NCBI RefSeq assembly: GCF_022317005.1 | Contig: NZ_CP081006.1 | Location: 2,852,001-2,916,000 of the forward strand | Direction: 5' to 3' | DNA: 64,000 bases | Source of the DNA: Mycobacterium sp. IDR2000157661 | Lineage (GTDB): Bacteria > Actinomycetota > Actinomycetes > Mycobacteriales > Mycobacteriaceae | Shown: positions 46,829-55,391 of the stretch, piece by piece | Layout of the letters: each line of letters starts with the position of its first letter | How positions within the stretch are numbered: position 1 is the first letter of the stretch | Notes under the pieces: model-generated | The model's input: the letters and a program-made list of their open reading frames with translations, nothing else | What the model was told of the DNA's origin: nothing | The model's database searches: none | Position numbers and translations under genes: made by a program

Positions 46829-47580
46829 ATGACAGCTCCGTCCGGCATCGGCGCGCAGGAAACCGGTCGCGTCGTCATGCACCGCGCCGACGGCAAGCCG
46901 ATTCGCGTGCTGGTGGTCGACGACGAGCCCGTCCTGGCCGAATTGGTCTCGATGGCGCTGCGTTACGAAGGCTGGGACATCGCGACCGCGGCCGACGGGG
47001 CCTCGGCAATCGCCTCGGCCCGCGAGACCGCGCCTGACGTCGTCGTGCTCGACGTGATGCTGCCGGACATGAGCGGGCTGGAGGTGTTGCGCCGGCTCCG
47101 CGAACAGATCCCCGGCCTGCCCCTGCTGTTGTTGACCGCCAAGGATGCGGTCGAGGACCGCATCGCCGGCCTGACCGCGGGCGGCGACGACTACGTCACC
47201 AAGCCGTTCAGCATCGAAGAGGTGGTGCTGCGGCTGCGCGCACTGCTGCGGCGCACCGGCGTGACCAGTGAGTCCGGCGCGCCAAGATCGTCGTCGGCGA
47301 CCTCGTGCTCGACGAGGACAGCCACGAGGTGATGCGCGGCGGCGAGCTGATCAGCTTGACGGCCACCGAGTTCGAACTGCTGCGCTTCATGATGCGCAAC
47401 TCCAAGCGCGTGCTGAGCAAGGCTCAGATCCTCGACCGCGTGTGGAGCTACGACTTCGGCGGCCGGTCCAACATCGTCGAGTTGTATGTGTCGTATCTGC
47501 GCAAGAAGATCGACAGCGGGCGCGAGCCGATGATCCACACCCTTCGCGGTGCCGGATATGTCCTCAAGCCCGCGCGCTGA
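46829..47580 (+). pseudogene. tcrX: Response regulator TcrX-like (OmpR family), broken by a 1-nt frameshift
   Basis: The receiver domain (VLVVDDEP, phospho-acceptor D75 in VVLDVMLPD, Lys in YVTKPFS) is in one frame, which ends at 47332. The winged-helix domain (VVGDLVLDEDSHEVMRGGEL, then RVLSKAQILDRVWSYDFGG and LYVSYLRKKID) is in the frame one base back, ending at 47580. The join is at about 47279-47281: adding one base after GGCGCG would give a continuous protein of about 250 residues. The kinase gene follows and overlaps. Family and pairing match M. tuberculosis TcrX-TcrY. The break may be a true mutation, an assembly error, or a frameshifting site. As read, the DNA-binding domain is lost. 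Confidence 0.85.
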
Positions 47581-49135
47581 CCCCGCGCCGACGCGGATCC
47601 GCTCGCCGAGGACGTGGTCGCTGAGGGCGCGGCTGCTAGCTTCGCAGGTGGCACTGCTGGCGCTGGTGTGCGCTGCCATCGGGGTCGCCACGGTCTTTGC
47701 GCTGCAACACTTCCTGACGAATCAGCTGGACGACCGGCTCGCCGAGACGGGGCGCCGGTCAAGCGGGCTCTTCGAGATGGGGCCGCCTGCACCGCCACCG
47801 GGCGCTCGGCCGCCGCCCGGCTTTCCCCGGCGGATGATGCTGCGCGACGACATGGGTCCGGGGCCGGCTTTTCTCAACGCGCCGGGCCAGGCCGCAGGCA
47901 CTCTGGGCGGCATCGTCTCGCGTGGCCGCACGGTCGACGCCGGAGTCGTCACCGCCGACGGCACGCGTGCTCGGATCAGCTCTGCCGCAGCACAACAACT
48001 CGTCGGCATCGACCCAACCGGCATACCCCAGACCCGCGAAATCGACGGGCTGGGAAGCTACCGGTTGATCGCCATGCCGGTGCGCGGGCCCGGCAGCGCC
48101 GTGATAGTGACCGGCCTGCCGATGTCGGATGTCGGCGACACGCTGCTGACCGTCGTCGTCATCTTCTGCGTGGTGGGCGCGACGGCGTTGATCGCCGGAA
48201 CCACAGCCGGAATCGTGATCATCCGTCGCCAACTGGCGCCGCTGGCAAGGGTCTCCGACGCGGCCCAGCAGGTGGCCGGCCTCGAGCTCGACCGCGGCGA
48301 GGTCCAACTGCCGACGCCGATCGTCGACGTCGACCCGGCGGCCGCGCACACCGAGGTGGGGCAACTGGGTTCCGCGCTCAACCGGATGCTCGACCGGATC
48401 GCGTCGGCGCTGTCGGCACGGCATGCCAGCGAGACCCGGATCCGTCAGTTTGTCGCCGACGCCAGCCATGAGCTGCGCACCCCGCTCGCCGCGATTCGCG
48501 GCTATACCGAACTGGCACAACGCAAACGCGACGACGTACCCGACGATGTCGCTCATGCCATGAGTCGCGTGCAGTCCGAGGCCGTGCGCATGACAGCGCT
48601 CGTCGAGGACATGCTGTTGCTGGCCCGGCTCGACACCGGGCGGCCGCTGGAGCGCTCACCGGTGGACCTGTCCCGGTTGCTCGTCGACACGGTCAGCGAC
48701 GCACACGTCGCCGGGCCGGAGCACCAGTGGTCGTTGGACGTGCCCGACGAGCCCGTTATGGTCGCCGGTGACGAAGCCCGGCTGCACCAGGTACTGGCGA
48801 ATCTGCTGGCCAATGCCCGTCTCCACACACCGCCCGGTACGGCGGTCGCGACGTCGTTGGCGGTCGGCCCCGACGGCGCGGCGGTGCTCACGGTCGCCGA
48901 CGACGGGCCCGGGATCCCGGAGTGGTTGCAGCCGGAGGTCTTCGAGAGGTTCGCCCGCGGCGACTCGTCGCGCTCGCGGCGCGGAGCCGCTCCGGTGGCG
49001 ACATCGGCCCAAAGCGGAAGCACCGGGCTGGGGCTAGCGATCGTCGCGGCCGTGGTCAGGGCACACGGCGGCGCCATCGCCATGCACAGCGCTCCGGGCG
49101 ACACCCGCTTCACCGTCACCCTGCCCGCAAGCTGA
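47558..49135 (+). CDS. tcrY: Sensor histidine kinase TcrY-like
   Basis: 525 residues from ATG 47558 (GTG 47549 is possible), overlapping tcrX by 23 bp. Helix 1 is ARLLASQVALLALVCAAIGV. A periplasmic sensor domain with a Pro-rich stretch (PPAPPPGARPPPGFP) follows, then helix 2 (LLTVVVIFCVVGATALIAG) and a HAMP domain. The phospho-accepting His is in VADASHELRTPLAAIRGY. The ATPase boxes are N (QVLANLLANARLHTPPG), G1 (DDGPGIPEW) and G2 (STGLGLAIVAAV). It would phosphorylate TcrX. The signal is unknown. The kinase frame is intact although the regulator is frameshifted. Confidence 0.88.
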   Translation: MSSSPRADPAPTRIRSPRTWSLRARLLASQVALLALVCAAIGVATVFALQHFLTNQLDDRLAETGRRSSGLFEMGPPAPPPGARPPPGFPRRMMLRDDMGPGPAFLNAPGQAAGTLGGIVSRGRTVDAGVVTADGTRARISSAAAQQLVGIDPTGIPQTREIDGLGSYRLIAMPVRGPGSAVIVTGLPMSDVGDTLLTVVVIFCVVGATALIAGTTAGIVIIRRQLAPLARVSDAAQQVAGLELDRGEVQLPTPIVDVDPAAAHTEVGQLGSALNRMLDRIASALSARHASETRIRQFVADASHELRTPLAAIRGYTELAQRKRDDVPDDVAHAMSRVQSEAVRMTALVEDMLLLARLDTGRPLERSPVDLSRLLVDTVSDAHVAGPEHQWSLDVPDEPVMVAGDEARLHQVLANLLANARLHTPPGTAVATSLAVGPDGAAVLTVADDGPGIPEWLQPEVFERFARGDSSRSRRGAAPVATSAQSGSTGLGLAIVAAVVRAHGGAIAMHSAPGDTRFTVTLPAS

Positions 49136-49149
49136 CCCCTTCTCCCGCC

Positions 49150-49177
49150 ATTCCCGCGACTATTCCCGCGACTATTC
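49150..49177 (+). repeat. 12-bp tandem repeat, 2.3 copies
   Basis: ATTCCCGCGACT occurs twice in tandem (49150-49161 and 49162-49173) and then partially. It directly abuts the palindromic element at 49178. Confidence 0.75.
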
Positions 49178-49241
49178 CGGCGAGCGTGCGTGTCTGCGCA
49201 CGACACGCTGTGGAGATTCGACACTTTGCGCACGCTCGCGC
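49178..49241 (+). repeat. Intergenic palindromic element, copy 1 (upstream of canA)
   Basis: A 64-bp element with arms GCGAGCGTGCG (49180-49190) and CGCACGCTCGC (49229-49239) that can form an 11-bp stem. It also has an inner CGTGTC/GACACG hairpin (49189-49207). A second copy lies in reverse orientation after canA; the first 31 bp match at 27 positions. Confidence 0.75.
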
Positions 49242-49279
49242 CCGGTGACGCCGAGCTGGTCACGGCATAGTGTCGAAGG

Positions 49280-49771
49280 ATGTCTGTCACCGACGAGTAC
49301 CTCAAGAACAACGAGGCGTACGCGAGCACCTTCACCGGTCCGCTGCCGCTGCCGCCGAGCAAGCACGTCGCGGTCGTGGCGTGTATGGACGCGCGACTCG
49401 ACGTCTACCGGATACTGGGCCTGGGCGACGGTGAGGCGCATGTCATCCGCAACGCCGGCGGGGTCATCACCGACGACGAGATCCGCTCCCTGGCGATCAG
49501 CCAGCGCCTGCTGGGGACCAAGGAGATCATCCTTATCCACCACACCGACTGCGGCATGCTGACGTTCACCGACGACGGGTTCAAGCAGCAGATCCAGGAC
49601 GAGGTCGGCATCAAGCCGGAGTGGGCAGCCGAGGCGTTCATCGACATCGAGGAGGACGTGCGGCAGTCGTTGCGCCGTATCGAGGCGAGTCCGTTCGTCA
49701 CGAAGCACGACTCCGCGCGCGGTTTCATCTTCGATGTCGCAACGGGCCGGCTCGCCGAGGTCTCGCTCTAG
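49280..49771 (+). CDS. canA: Beta-class carbonic anhydrase CanA
   Basis: 163 residues, the short beta-carbonic anhydrase form. The zinc ligands are visible: Cys and catalytic Asp in VACMDARLD, and the second ligand pair in HHTDCGML (H-x2-C). It interconverts CO2 and bicarbonate in the cytoplasm. Rv1284 lies in the same place between the opp genes and cysD. A CATAGT hexamer lies 8 nt before the ATG. The gene is bracketed by an inverted pair of palindromic repeats. Confidence 0.94.
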   Translation: MSVTDEYLKNNEAYASTFTGPLPLPPSKHVAVVACMDARLDVYRILGLGDGEAHVIRNAGGVITDDEIRSLAISQRLLGTKEIILIHHTDCGMLTFTDDGFKQQIQDEVGIKPEWAAEAFIDIEEDVRQSLRRIEASPFVTKHDSARGFIFDVATGRLAEVSL

Positions 49772-49783
49772 ACCTCATCTCTC

Positions 49784-49848
49784 GCGCGAGGGTGCGCGTT
49801 ATGTCGCCGATTCCACGGCGTGTCTCGTGCAAACACGCACGCTCGCCG
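49784..49848 (-). repeat. Intergenic palindromic element, copy 2 (downstream of canA)
   Basis: A 65-bp element in reverse orientation to copy 1. In the shared 31-bp core (49818-49848) 27 of 31 bases match, and the distal arms CTCGCGC and GCGCAC are also kept. It starts 13 bp after the canA stop. Confidence 0.72.
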
Positions 49849-49859
49849 AAACTGCAGCG

Positions 49860-49916
49860 TTGACAGCGGCGGCCACCGCATCGTTTAATATCGGGTAATG
49901 GTCATAAACATGGTCA
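49860..49916 (+). promoter_or_regulatory. cysD promoter with two direct repeats
   Basis: A perfect -35 TTGACA (49860-49865) is followed after 18 bp by TTTAAT (49884-49889), a good housekeeping promoter. Just downstream ATGGTCA occurs twice (49898-49904 and 49910-49916), 12 bp apart start to start, in an AT-rich leader. The repeats could be a regulator site for the sulfate-activation operon. Confidence 0.5.
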
Positions 49917-49938
49917 AATCAACCAACTTTACGAGGAA

Positions 49939-50865
49939 ATGATGACCGCCACCGAGCAACTCAACGCGGGCCGCTACGAGCTCAGCCACCTGCGTTCGCT
50001 GGAGGCCGAGGCCATCCACATCATCCGCGAGGTGGCCGCCGAGTTCGAGCGGCCCGTGCTGCTGTTTTCCGGGGGCAAGGACTCGATCGTGATGCTGCAT
50101 CTGGCGATCAAGGCGTTCCGGCCGGGCCGGTTGCCGTTCCCGGTCATGCACGTCGACACCGGACACAACTTCGACGAGGTGCTGCAGACCCGCGACGAGC
50201 TCGTCGAGGAGGCGGGCGTGCGTCTGGTCGTGGCCAAGGTGCAGGACGACATCGACGCCGGCCGGGTGGTCGAGACCATCCCGTCGCGCAACCCGCTGCA
50301 GACCGTGACGCTGCTGCGGGCCATCCGCGAGAACAAGTTCGACGCCGCGTTCGGCGGGGCGCGACGCGACGAGGAGAAGGCCCGCGCCAAGGAGCGGGTG
50401 TTCTCGTTCCGCGACGAGTTCGGGCAGTGGGACCCCAAGGCCCAGCGGCCCGAGCTGTGGAACCTCTACAACGGCCGCCACCACAAGGGCGAGCACATCC
50501 GGGTGTTCCCGCTGTCGAACTGGACCGAGTTCGACATCTGGTCCTACATCGGCGCCGAGAACATCAAGCTGCCGCCGATCTACTACGCCCACCACCGCAA
50601 GGTGTTCGAGCGCGACGGCATGCTGCTGGCGGTGCACAAGTACCTGCAGCCGCGCAAGGACGAGGAAGTGGTCGAGAAGTCCGTGCGATTCCGCACCGTC
50701 GGTGACGTCACGTGCACCGGCTGTGTCGAGTCGACGGCCGCGACGGTCGCCGAGGTGATCGCCGAGACCGCCATCTCGCGGTTGACCGAACGCGGCGCCA
50801 CCCGCGCCGACGATCGCATCTCCGAGGCAGGCATGGAAGACCGCAAGCGCGAGGGATATTTCTGA
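49939..50865 (+). CDS. cysD: Sulfate adenylyltransferase small subunit CysD
   Basis: 308 residues from ATG 49939 (a second ATG at 49942 has better spacing to the GAGGAA ribosome site). The PP-loop ATP pyrophosphatase motif is LLFSGGKDSIVMLHL. Family landmarks include HVDTGHNFDEVL, FGGARRDEEKARAKER and the C-terminal TCTGCVESTA. With CysN it makes adenosine 5'-phosphosulfate from ATP and sulfate. It overlaps cysNC by one base (TGATG). Same place as Rv1285. Confidence 0.95.
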   Translation: MMTATEQLNAGRYELSHLRSLEAEAIHIIREVAAEFERPVLLFSGGKDSIVMLHLAIKAFRPGRLPFPVMHVDTGHNFDEVLQTRDELVEEAGVRLVVAKVQDDIDAGRVVETIPSRNPLQTVTLLRAIRENKFDAAFGGARRDEEKARAKERVFSFRDEFGQWDPKAQRPELWNLYNGRHHKGEHIRVFPLSNWTEFDIWSYIGAENIKLPPIYYAHHRKVFERDGMLLAVHKYLQPRKDEEVVEKSVRFRTVGDVTCTGCVESTAATVAEVIAETAISRLTERGATRADDRISEAGMEDRKREGYF

Positions 50866-52709
50866 TGGCGACGCTGCTTCGCATCGCGACCGCAGGCTCG
50901 GTGGACGACGGCAAGTCGACCCTGATCGGCCGGCTGCTCTTCGACTCCAAGGCGGTGATGGAGGACCAACTCGCCGCGGTCGAGCGGACCTCCAAGGAAC
51001 GCGGCCACGACTACACCGACCTGGCTCTGGTCACCGACGGTCTGCGCGCCGAGCGCGAGCAGGGCATCACGATCGACGTGGCTTACCGCTACTTCGCCAC
51101 CTCGAAGCGCAAATTCATCATCGCCGACACCCCCGGGCACATCCAGTACACCCGCAACATGGTGACCGGCACGTCGACGGCCCAACTGGCCATCGTGCTG
51201 GTCGACGCGCGGCACGGGCTGCTGGAGCAGTCGCGCCGCCATGCGTTCCTTGCGTCGCTTCTGGGCATCCAGCACATCGTGCTCGCCGTCAACAAGATGG
51301 ACCTGATCGGTTGGGACAAGGAGCAATTCGAGAAGATCCGGGACGACTTCCATGACTTCGCCGCGCGCCTCGACATCCATGACGTGACGACGATCCCGCT
51401 GTCGGCGCTCAACGGCGACAACGTCGTGACGAAATCCGACAACACGCCGTGGTACGAGGGGCCGCCGCTGCTGGCTCACCTGGAAGAGGTCTACGTCGCG
51501 GGCGACCGCAACCTCACCGATGTGCGGTTCCCCGTCCAGTACGTGATCCGCCCGCAGAGCCGCGAACACCACGATCACCGCAGCTATGCGGGCACCGTGG
51601 CCGGCGGCGTCATGAAGGTGGGTGACGACGTTGTCGTGCTTCCCAGCGGCCTGTCGTCGCGCATCGCCTCCATCGAAGGTCCCAGCGGGCCGATCGAGGA
51701 GGCGTTCCCGCCGATGGCGGTGTCGATCAGCCTCGCCGACGACATCGACATCTCCCGCGGCGATCTCATCGCCCGGCCCAACAACCAGCCTCGGGTGGCT
51801 CGGGAGTTCGACGCCACCGTGTGCTGGATGGCCGATGCCGCATCGTTGGAACCCGGCCGTGACTACCTCGTCAAGCACACCACCCGCACCACGCGGGCCA
51901 AGGTGACGGGCCTGGACTACCGCCTCGACGTCAACACGCTGCATCGCGACAAGACCGCGACCGCACTGAAACTCAACGAGCTGGGCCGAATCTCGCTGCG
52001 CACCCAGGTGCCGCTGTTGCTCGACGAGTACAGCCGCAACGCGACCACGGGTTCGTTCATCCTGATCGACCCCAACACCAACGGCACCGTCGCCGCGGGC
52101 ATGATCCTGCCACAGGTCTCGACGCGCACCTCGAGTCCCAACACGGTGCGCCACGAGTCGCTGTGCAAGGCCGAGGACCGGCTGTCGAAGGGCCGCACGG
52201 TCTGGTTCACCGGGTTGAGCGGATCTGGCAAGTCGTCGGTGGCGATGCTGGTCGAGCAGAAGCTCCTCGAAAAGGGCACTCCCGCCTACGTTCTCGACGG
52301 CGACAATCTTCGGCACGGCCTCAACGCCGACCTCGGCTTCTCGATGGCCGATCGGGCGGAGAATCAGCGCAGGCTGGCGCACGTCGCGGCGATCCTCGCC
52401 GACTCCGGCCAGGTGGTGCTGGTGCCGGCGATCAGCCCGCTCGAGGAACACCGTGCACTGGCGCGCAAGGTGACCACCGATGCCGGTCTGGACTTCTTCG
52501 AGGTGTTCTGCGACACCCCGCTGGAGGACTGCGAACGCCGCGACCCGAAAGGCTTGTACGCCAAGGCCCGCGCCGGTGAGATCACGCACTTCACCGGCAT
52601 CGACAGCCCCTATCAGCGGCCGAAGAGCCCGGATCTGCGGCTGACCCCGGAGCGCAGCACCGAGGAACTCGCAGACATGGTGATCGAGTTGTTGGAGCGC
52701 GATCAGTGA
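50865..52709 (+). CDS. cysN: Bifunctional CysN/CysC: sulfate adenylyltransferase GTPase subunit and APS kinase
   Basis: 614 residues. The N-terminal elongation-factor-like GTPase drives the CysD reaction: G1 GSVDDGKST, G3 DTPGHIQ and G4 NKMD, followed by the barrel domains. From about residue 440 a complete APS kinase (CysC) follows: Walker A GLSGSGKSS, DGDNLRHGLN and the FEVFCDTPLEDCERRDPKGLY region, quoted in part. The fusion channels APS to PAPS, as in Rv1286. The stop overlaps the cysQ start (GTGA). Confidence 0.95.
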   Translation: MATLLRIATAGSVDDGKSTLIGRLLFDSKAVMEDQLAAVERTSKERGHDYTDLALVTDGLRAEREQGITIDVAYRYFATSKRKFIIADTPGHIQYTRNMVTGTSTAQLAIVLVDARHGLLEQSRRHAFLASLLGIQHIVLAVNKMDLIGWDKEQFEKIRDDFHDFAARLDIHDVTTIPLSALNGDNVVTKSDNTPWYEGPPLLAHLEEVYVAGDRNLTDVRFPVQYVIRPQSREHHDHRSYAGTVAGGVMKVGDDVVVLPSGLSSRIASIEGPSGPIEEAFPPMAVSISLADDIDISRGDLIARPNNQPRVAREFDATVCWMADAASLEPGRDYLVKHTTRTTRAKVTGLDYRLDVNTLHRDKTATALKLNELGRISLRTQVPLLLDEYSRNATTGSFILIDPNTNGTVAAGMILPQVSTRTSSPNTVRHESLCKAEDRLSKGRTVWFTGLSGSGKSSVAMLVEQKLLEKGTPAYVLDGDNLRHGLNADLGFSMADRAENQRRLAHVAAILADSGQVVLVPAISPLEEHRALARKVTTDAGLDFFEVFCDTPLEDCERRDPKGLYAKARAGEITHFTGIDSPYQRPKSPDLRLTPERSTEELADMVIELLERDQ

Positions 52710-53437
52710 GCGATCACGAGCTGGCGGCCCGCCTGGCGACCGAGGCCGGCTCGCTGCTGCTCGAGGTGCGCGACGAGCTCGCCGACGCCACCGAGAAGGA
52801 GCGTAAAGCGGCGGGCGACAAGCGTTCCCACGACTTCCTGATGGAGGCGCTGGCCCGCGAGCGGCCGCATGACGCGGTGCTGTCCGAGGAGGGCGCCGAC
52901 AACCCGGTCCGCCTGTCCGCCGACCGGGTGTGGATCGTCGACCCCCTCGACGGTACTCGCGAGTTCTCCGAATCGGGCCGCGTCGACTGGGCGGTCCACG
53001 TCGCACTGTGGCAGGACGGGGCGGTTGTCGCCGGCGCGGTGGCGCTTCCCGCTCAGGACATCACCCTCGCCACGCCCACCGTCGCCACGCCGCCGTCGAA
53101 CTCCGGTCAGCCGCGCATCGTGGTCTCCCGAACGCGGCCACCGGCGCTCGCGCTGGCGGTGCGCGACGCGCTGGACGGCGTACTCGTCGAAATGGGCTCG
53201 GCGGGCGCGAAAGTCGCATCCGTCGTGCAGGGCCTGTCCGACGTCTACGTGCATGCCGGCGGCCAGTATGAGTGGGACTCCGCGGCTCCCGTCGCGGTCG
53301 CGCGTGCCGCGGGACTGCACACCTCGCGCATCGACGGCTCACCGCTGGTGTACAACCGGGCCGATCCGAAGCTGCCCGACCTGCTGGTGTGCCGGCCGGA
53401 GTTGGCGGAGGCCGTACTCACGGTGACGAAAACGTAG
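52706..53437 (+). CDS. cysQ: 3'-phosphoadenosine 5'-phosphate phosphatase CysQ
   Basis: 243 residues from GTG 52706, overlapping cysNC. The inositol-monophosphatase-family metal motifs are visible: the LSEEGAD Glu, WIVDPLDGTREFSESGR, and the second Asp in YEWDSAAPVAVARAAG. CysQ removes the 3'-phosphate from PAP, the by-product of sulfur assimilation and sulfotransfer. In M. tuberculosis cysQ is elsewhere (Rv2131c); here it is directly in the cysD-cysNC operon. Confidence 0.9.
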   Translation: MSDHELAARLATEAGSLLLEVRDELADATEKERKAAGDKRSHDFLMEALARERPHDAVLSEEGADNPVRLSADRVWIVDPLDGTREFSESGRVDWAVHVALWQDGAVVAGAVALPAQDITLATPTVATPPSNSGQPRIVVSRTRPPALALAVRDALDGVLVEMGSAGAKVASVVQGLSDVYVHAGGQYEWDSAAPVAVARAAGLHTSRIDGSPLVYNRADPKLPDLLVCRPELAEAVLTVTKT

Positions 53438-53481
53438 CCGTCGCCCTTCACACCGAGCCGGGTCCGGAGGACGATGGGGAC

Positions 53482-54294
53482 ATGGGTGACGATTCATCGG
53501 CGGACGCCGCGAAGGGGCAGGTATCGACCAACGCCGCGGAAGTGTACGAGGAGTTCTTCGTACCTGCGCTGTTCGCACAGTGGGTGGAACAGATACTCGA
53601 CGCTGCCGACGTCCACGAAGGTGACCGTGTGATCGACGTCGGTGCCGGCACGGGCATCGTCGCGCGCGCCGCCCTGCAGCGGGTAGGACCAACCGGGTCG
53701 GTGATTGCGGTGGACCCCAACGACGGGATGCTCGCGGTGGCCGCCAAGATGGCCCCCCAGCTGGACATCCGACCGGGGACAGCCGAGCGACTGCCGGTCG
53801 ATGACGATGAGATCGACTGCACGACATGTCAATTCGCGTTGATGTTCTTCGACGATCGGTCCCGCGCTATCAGTGAGATGGCCCGCGTCACACGTCCGGG
53901 GGGACACGTCGCAGTCGCCACCTGGGCCGCCGTCGAGGAATCCCCCGGCTATGCGGCGATCGTCGATCTGCTCGGCGACGTCATCGGCGATTGGGCCGCC
54001 GAGGCGTTACGCGCGCCGTTCACCATCGGCACGCGCGACCAGCTTGCGGATCTGTTGCGGCCGTGCTTTCCGGAAGTGTCGGTTCAACGGCGCGAGGGGC
54101 AGGCCCATTTCGAGTCGCTCGACCAGTGGCTGCACACCGACATCCGGGGCTGGACGCTTGCCGAGCGTGTCGACGACGAGCAGTTCCGGCGGTTGCGCAA
54201 AGCGGCGAGCAGGGAACTCGATGAATTCGTCGGCGAGGACGGTCGGGTCACCTTCGCGGCACCGGCGTTGTTGGCGACGGCAACGGCGGCATAG
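53482..54294 (+). CDS. SAM-dependent methyltransferase, class I
   Basis: 270 residues from ATG 53482. The SAM-binding motif I is VIDVGAGTGIVARAALQR; motif II is VIAVDPNDGML; and the later ALMFFDDRSRAISEMARVTR then PGGHVAVATW matches the methyltransferase-11/UbiE group. No signal peptide. It lies 44 bp after cysQ on the same strand and may be co-transcribed with the sulfur genes. The substrate is unknown. Confidence 0.85.
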   Translation: MGDDSSADAAKGQVSTNAAEVYEEFFVPALFAQWVEQILDAADVHEGDRVIDVGAGTGIVARAALQRVGPTGSVIAVDPNDGMLAVAAKMAPQLDIRPGTAERLPVDDDEIDCTTCQFALMFFDDRSRAISEMARVTRPGGHVAVATWAAVEESPGYAAIVDLLGDVIGDWAAEALRAPFTIGTRDQLADLLRPCFPEVSVQRREGQAHFESLDQWLHTDIRGWTLAERVDDEQFRRLRKAASRELDEFVGEDGRVTFAAPALLATATAA

Positions 54295-54362
54295 CGGCGA
54301 TACGACTGCCCGGCGACGCCATACCGGTAGCCGCCGCGGCGTGAACTGGCAGAATCCCCATC

Positions 54363-54839
54363 ATGCGGATGTCGGCCAAAGCTGAGTATGCCGTCCGCGC
54401 GATGGTGCAGTTGGCGACCGCCGACACCGGCGTGCTGGTCAAGACCGACGATCTGGCCAAGGCGCAGGGCATCCCGCCGCAGTTCCTGGTCGACATCCTG
54501 TCCGATCTGCGCACCGATCGCCTGGTGCGCAGCCACCGCGGGCGCGACGGCGGCTACGAACTGGCCCGGCCCGCCGCCGACATCAGCATCGCCGATGTCC
54601 TGCGGTGCATCGACGGTCCACTGGCCAGCGTGCGCGACATGGGGCTGGGCGACCTGCCCTACTCCGGGCCCACCGCGGCGTTGACCGACGTCTGGCGCGC
54701 GTTGCGGGCCAGCATGCGCTCCGTGCTCGAGCAGACCAGCCTCGCCGCCGTCGCCTCCGGCGCGCTGCCTCGACACGTCAGCACGTTGGCCGACGACTAC
54801 CGCGGCCAGGAGTCCAAGCGCGGCCACTCGGTGAGTTAG
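54363..54839 (+). CDS. Rrf2 family regulator lacking iron-sulfur cysteines
   Basis: 158 residues. The winged helix is [20 protein letters not shown], then [20 protein letters not shown] and [20 protein letters not shown]. Rrf2 proteins with a [2Fe-2S] cluster (IscR, NsrR) have three Cys in the 90-110 region; here the only Cys is in LRCIDG. That pattern is known from CymR, the cysteine-metabolism repressor. The position next to cysD-cysNC-cysQ (Rv1287 in M. tuberculosis) suggests control of sulfur assimilation, which is inference. Confidence 0.87.
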   Translation: MRMSAKAEYAVRAMVQLATADTGVLVKTDDLAKAQGIPPQFLVDILSDLRTDRLVRSHRGRDGGYELARPAADISIADVLRCIDGPLASVRDMGLGDLPYSGPTAALTDVWRALRASMRSVLEQTSLAAVASGALPRHVSTLADDYRGQESKRGHSVS

Positions 54840-54868
54840 CGGCGACGCCGCAACCGGCTGCGCGCGGG

Positions 54869-55261
54869 TCAGCCCGAACCGGATCCGTAAGGGCGGGTGA
54901 TGATTTCGAGGTAGTGTCCCGCCGGATCCTGGAAGTAGACGCCGCGGCCGCCGTCGTTGTGGTTGATCTCGCCCGGACGATTGCCGTGCGGGTCCGCCCA
55001 GTGCTGCATACCCCTGGCCCGAATGCGGCCGTAGATGTCGGTGAACTCGTCTTCGGATACCAGGAACGCGTAGTGCTGCGGCCGGATGGTGTCGTCGGGG
55101 CCGACCTGCGCGAAGTCGAGGCTCACTCCATGGTTGAGCTCCACGGCCAGGAACGGCCCGAACTCCTTGGCCCGCGGCAGGCCGAACAATTCGGTGAAGA
55201 AGTCCGCCGACCGCTGCCTGTCTGTGGCGGCGACGATGGTGTGGTTGAACGTGATGGCCAT
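54869..55261 (-). CDS. VOC (glyoxalase/dioxygenase) superfamily protein
   Basis: 130 residues with one paired-beta-alpha-beta fold: MAITFNHTIVAATDRQRSAD with a first metal-ligand candidate His, RPQHYAFLVSEDEF with the second, and GVYFQDPAGHYLEIITRP with a Glu ligand. It may be a metal-dependent lyase, dioxygenase or resistance protein. It is divergent from the nitronate monooxygenase unit; no operon partner. Confidence 0.8.
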   Translation of the reverse strand: MAITFNHTIVAATDRQRSADFFTELFGLPRAKEFGPFLAVELNHGVSLDFAQVGPDDTIRPQHYAFLVSEDEFTDIYGRIRARGMQHWADPHGNRPGEINHNDGGRGVYFQDPAGHYLEIITRPYGSGSG

Positions 55262-55316
55262 GTGCGATCAGTCAACCACCGCCGCCCGACGCGGGGCAAC
55301 GGTGCAGGATGGACCC

Positions 55317-55391
55317 ATGGCTGGAGTCGACGTGCTGACCTGGTTGATGACCGAGACGGTCGGGGTGCTCCTCGACAAGGCGGTGCGGTAA
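55317..55391 (+). CDS. 24-codon ORF coupled to nitronate monooxygenase
   Basis: ATG 55317 opens a 24-residue frame (MAGVDVLTWLMTETVGVLLD, then KAVR). Its TAA stop overlaps the next start (TAATG at 55389-55393), so ribosomes finishing it could restart on the enzyme gene. A weak CAGGAT hexamer lies 6 nt before the ATG. It may be a real leader peptide or only a translation-coupling device. Without comparative data it could also be chance. Confidence 0.4.
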   Translation: MAGVDVLTWLMTETVGVLLDKAVR

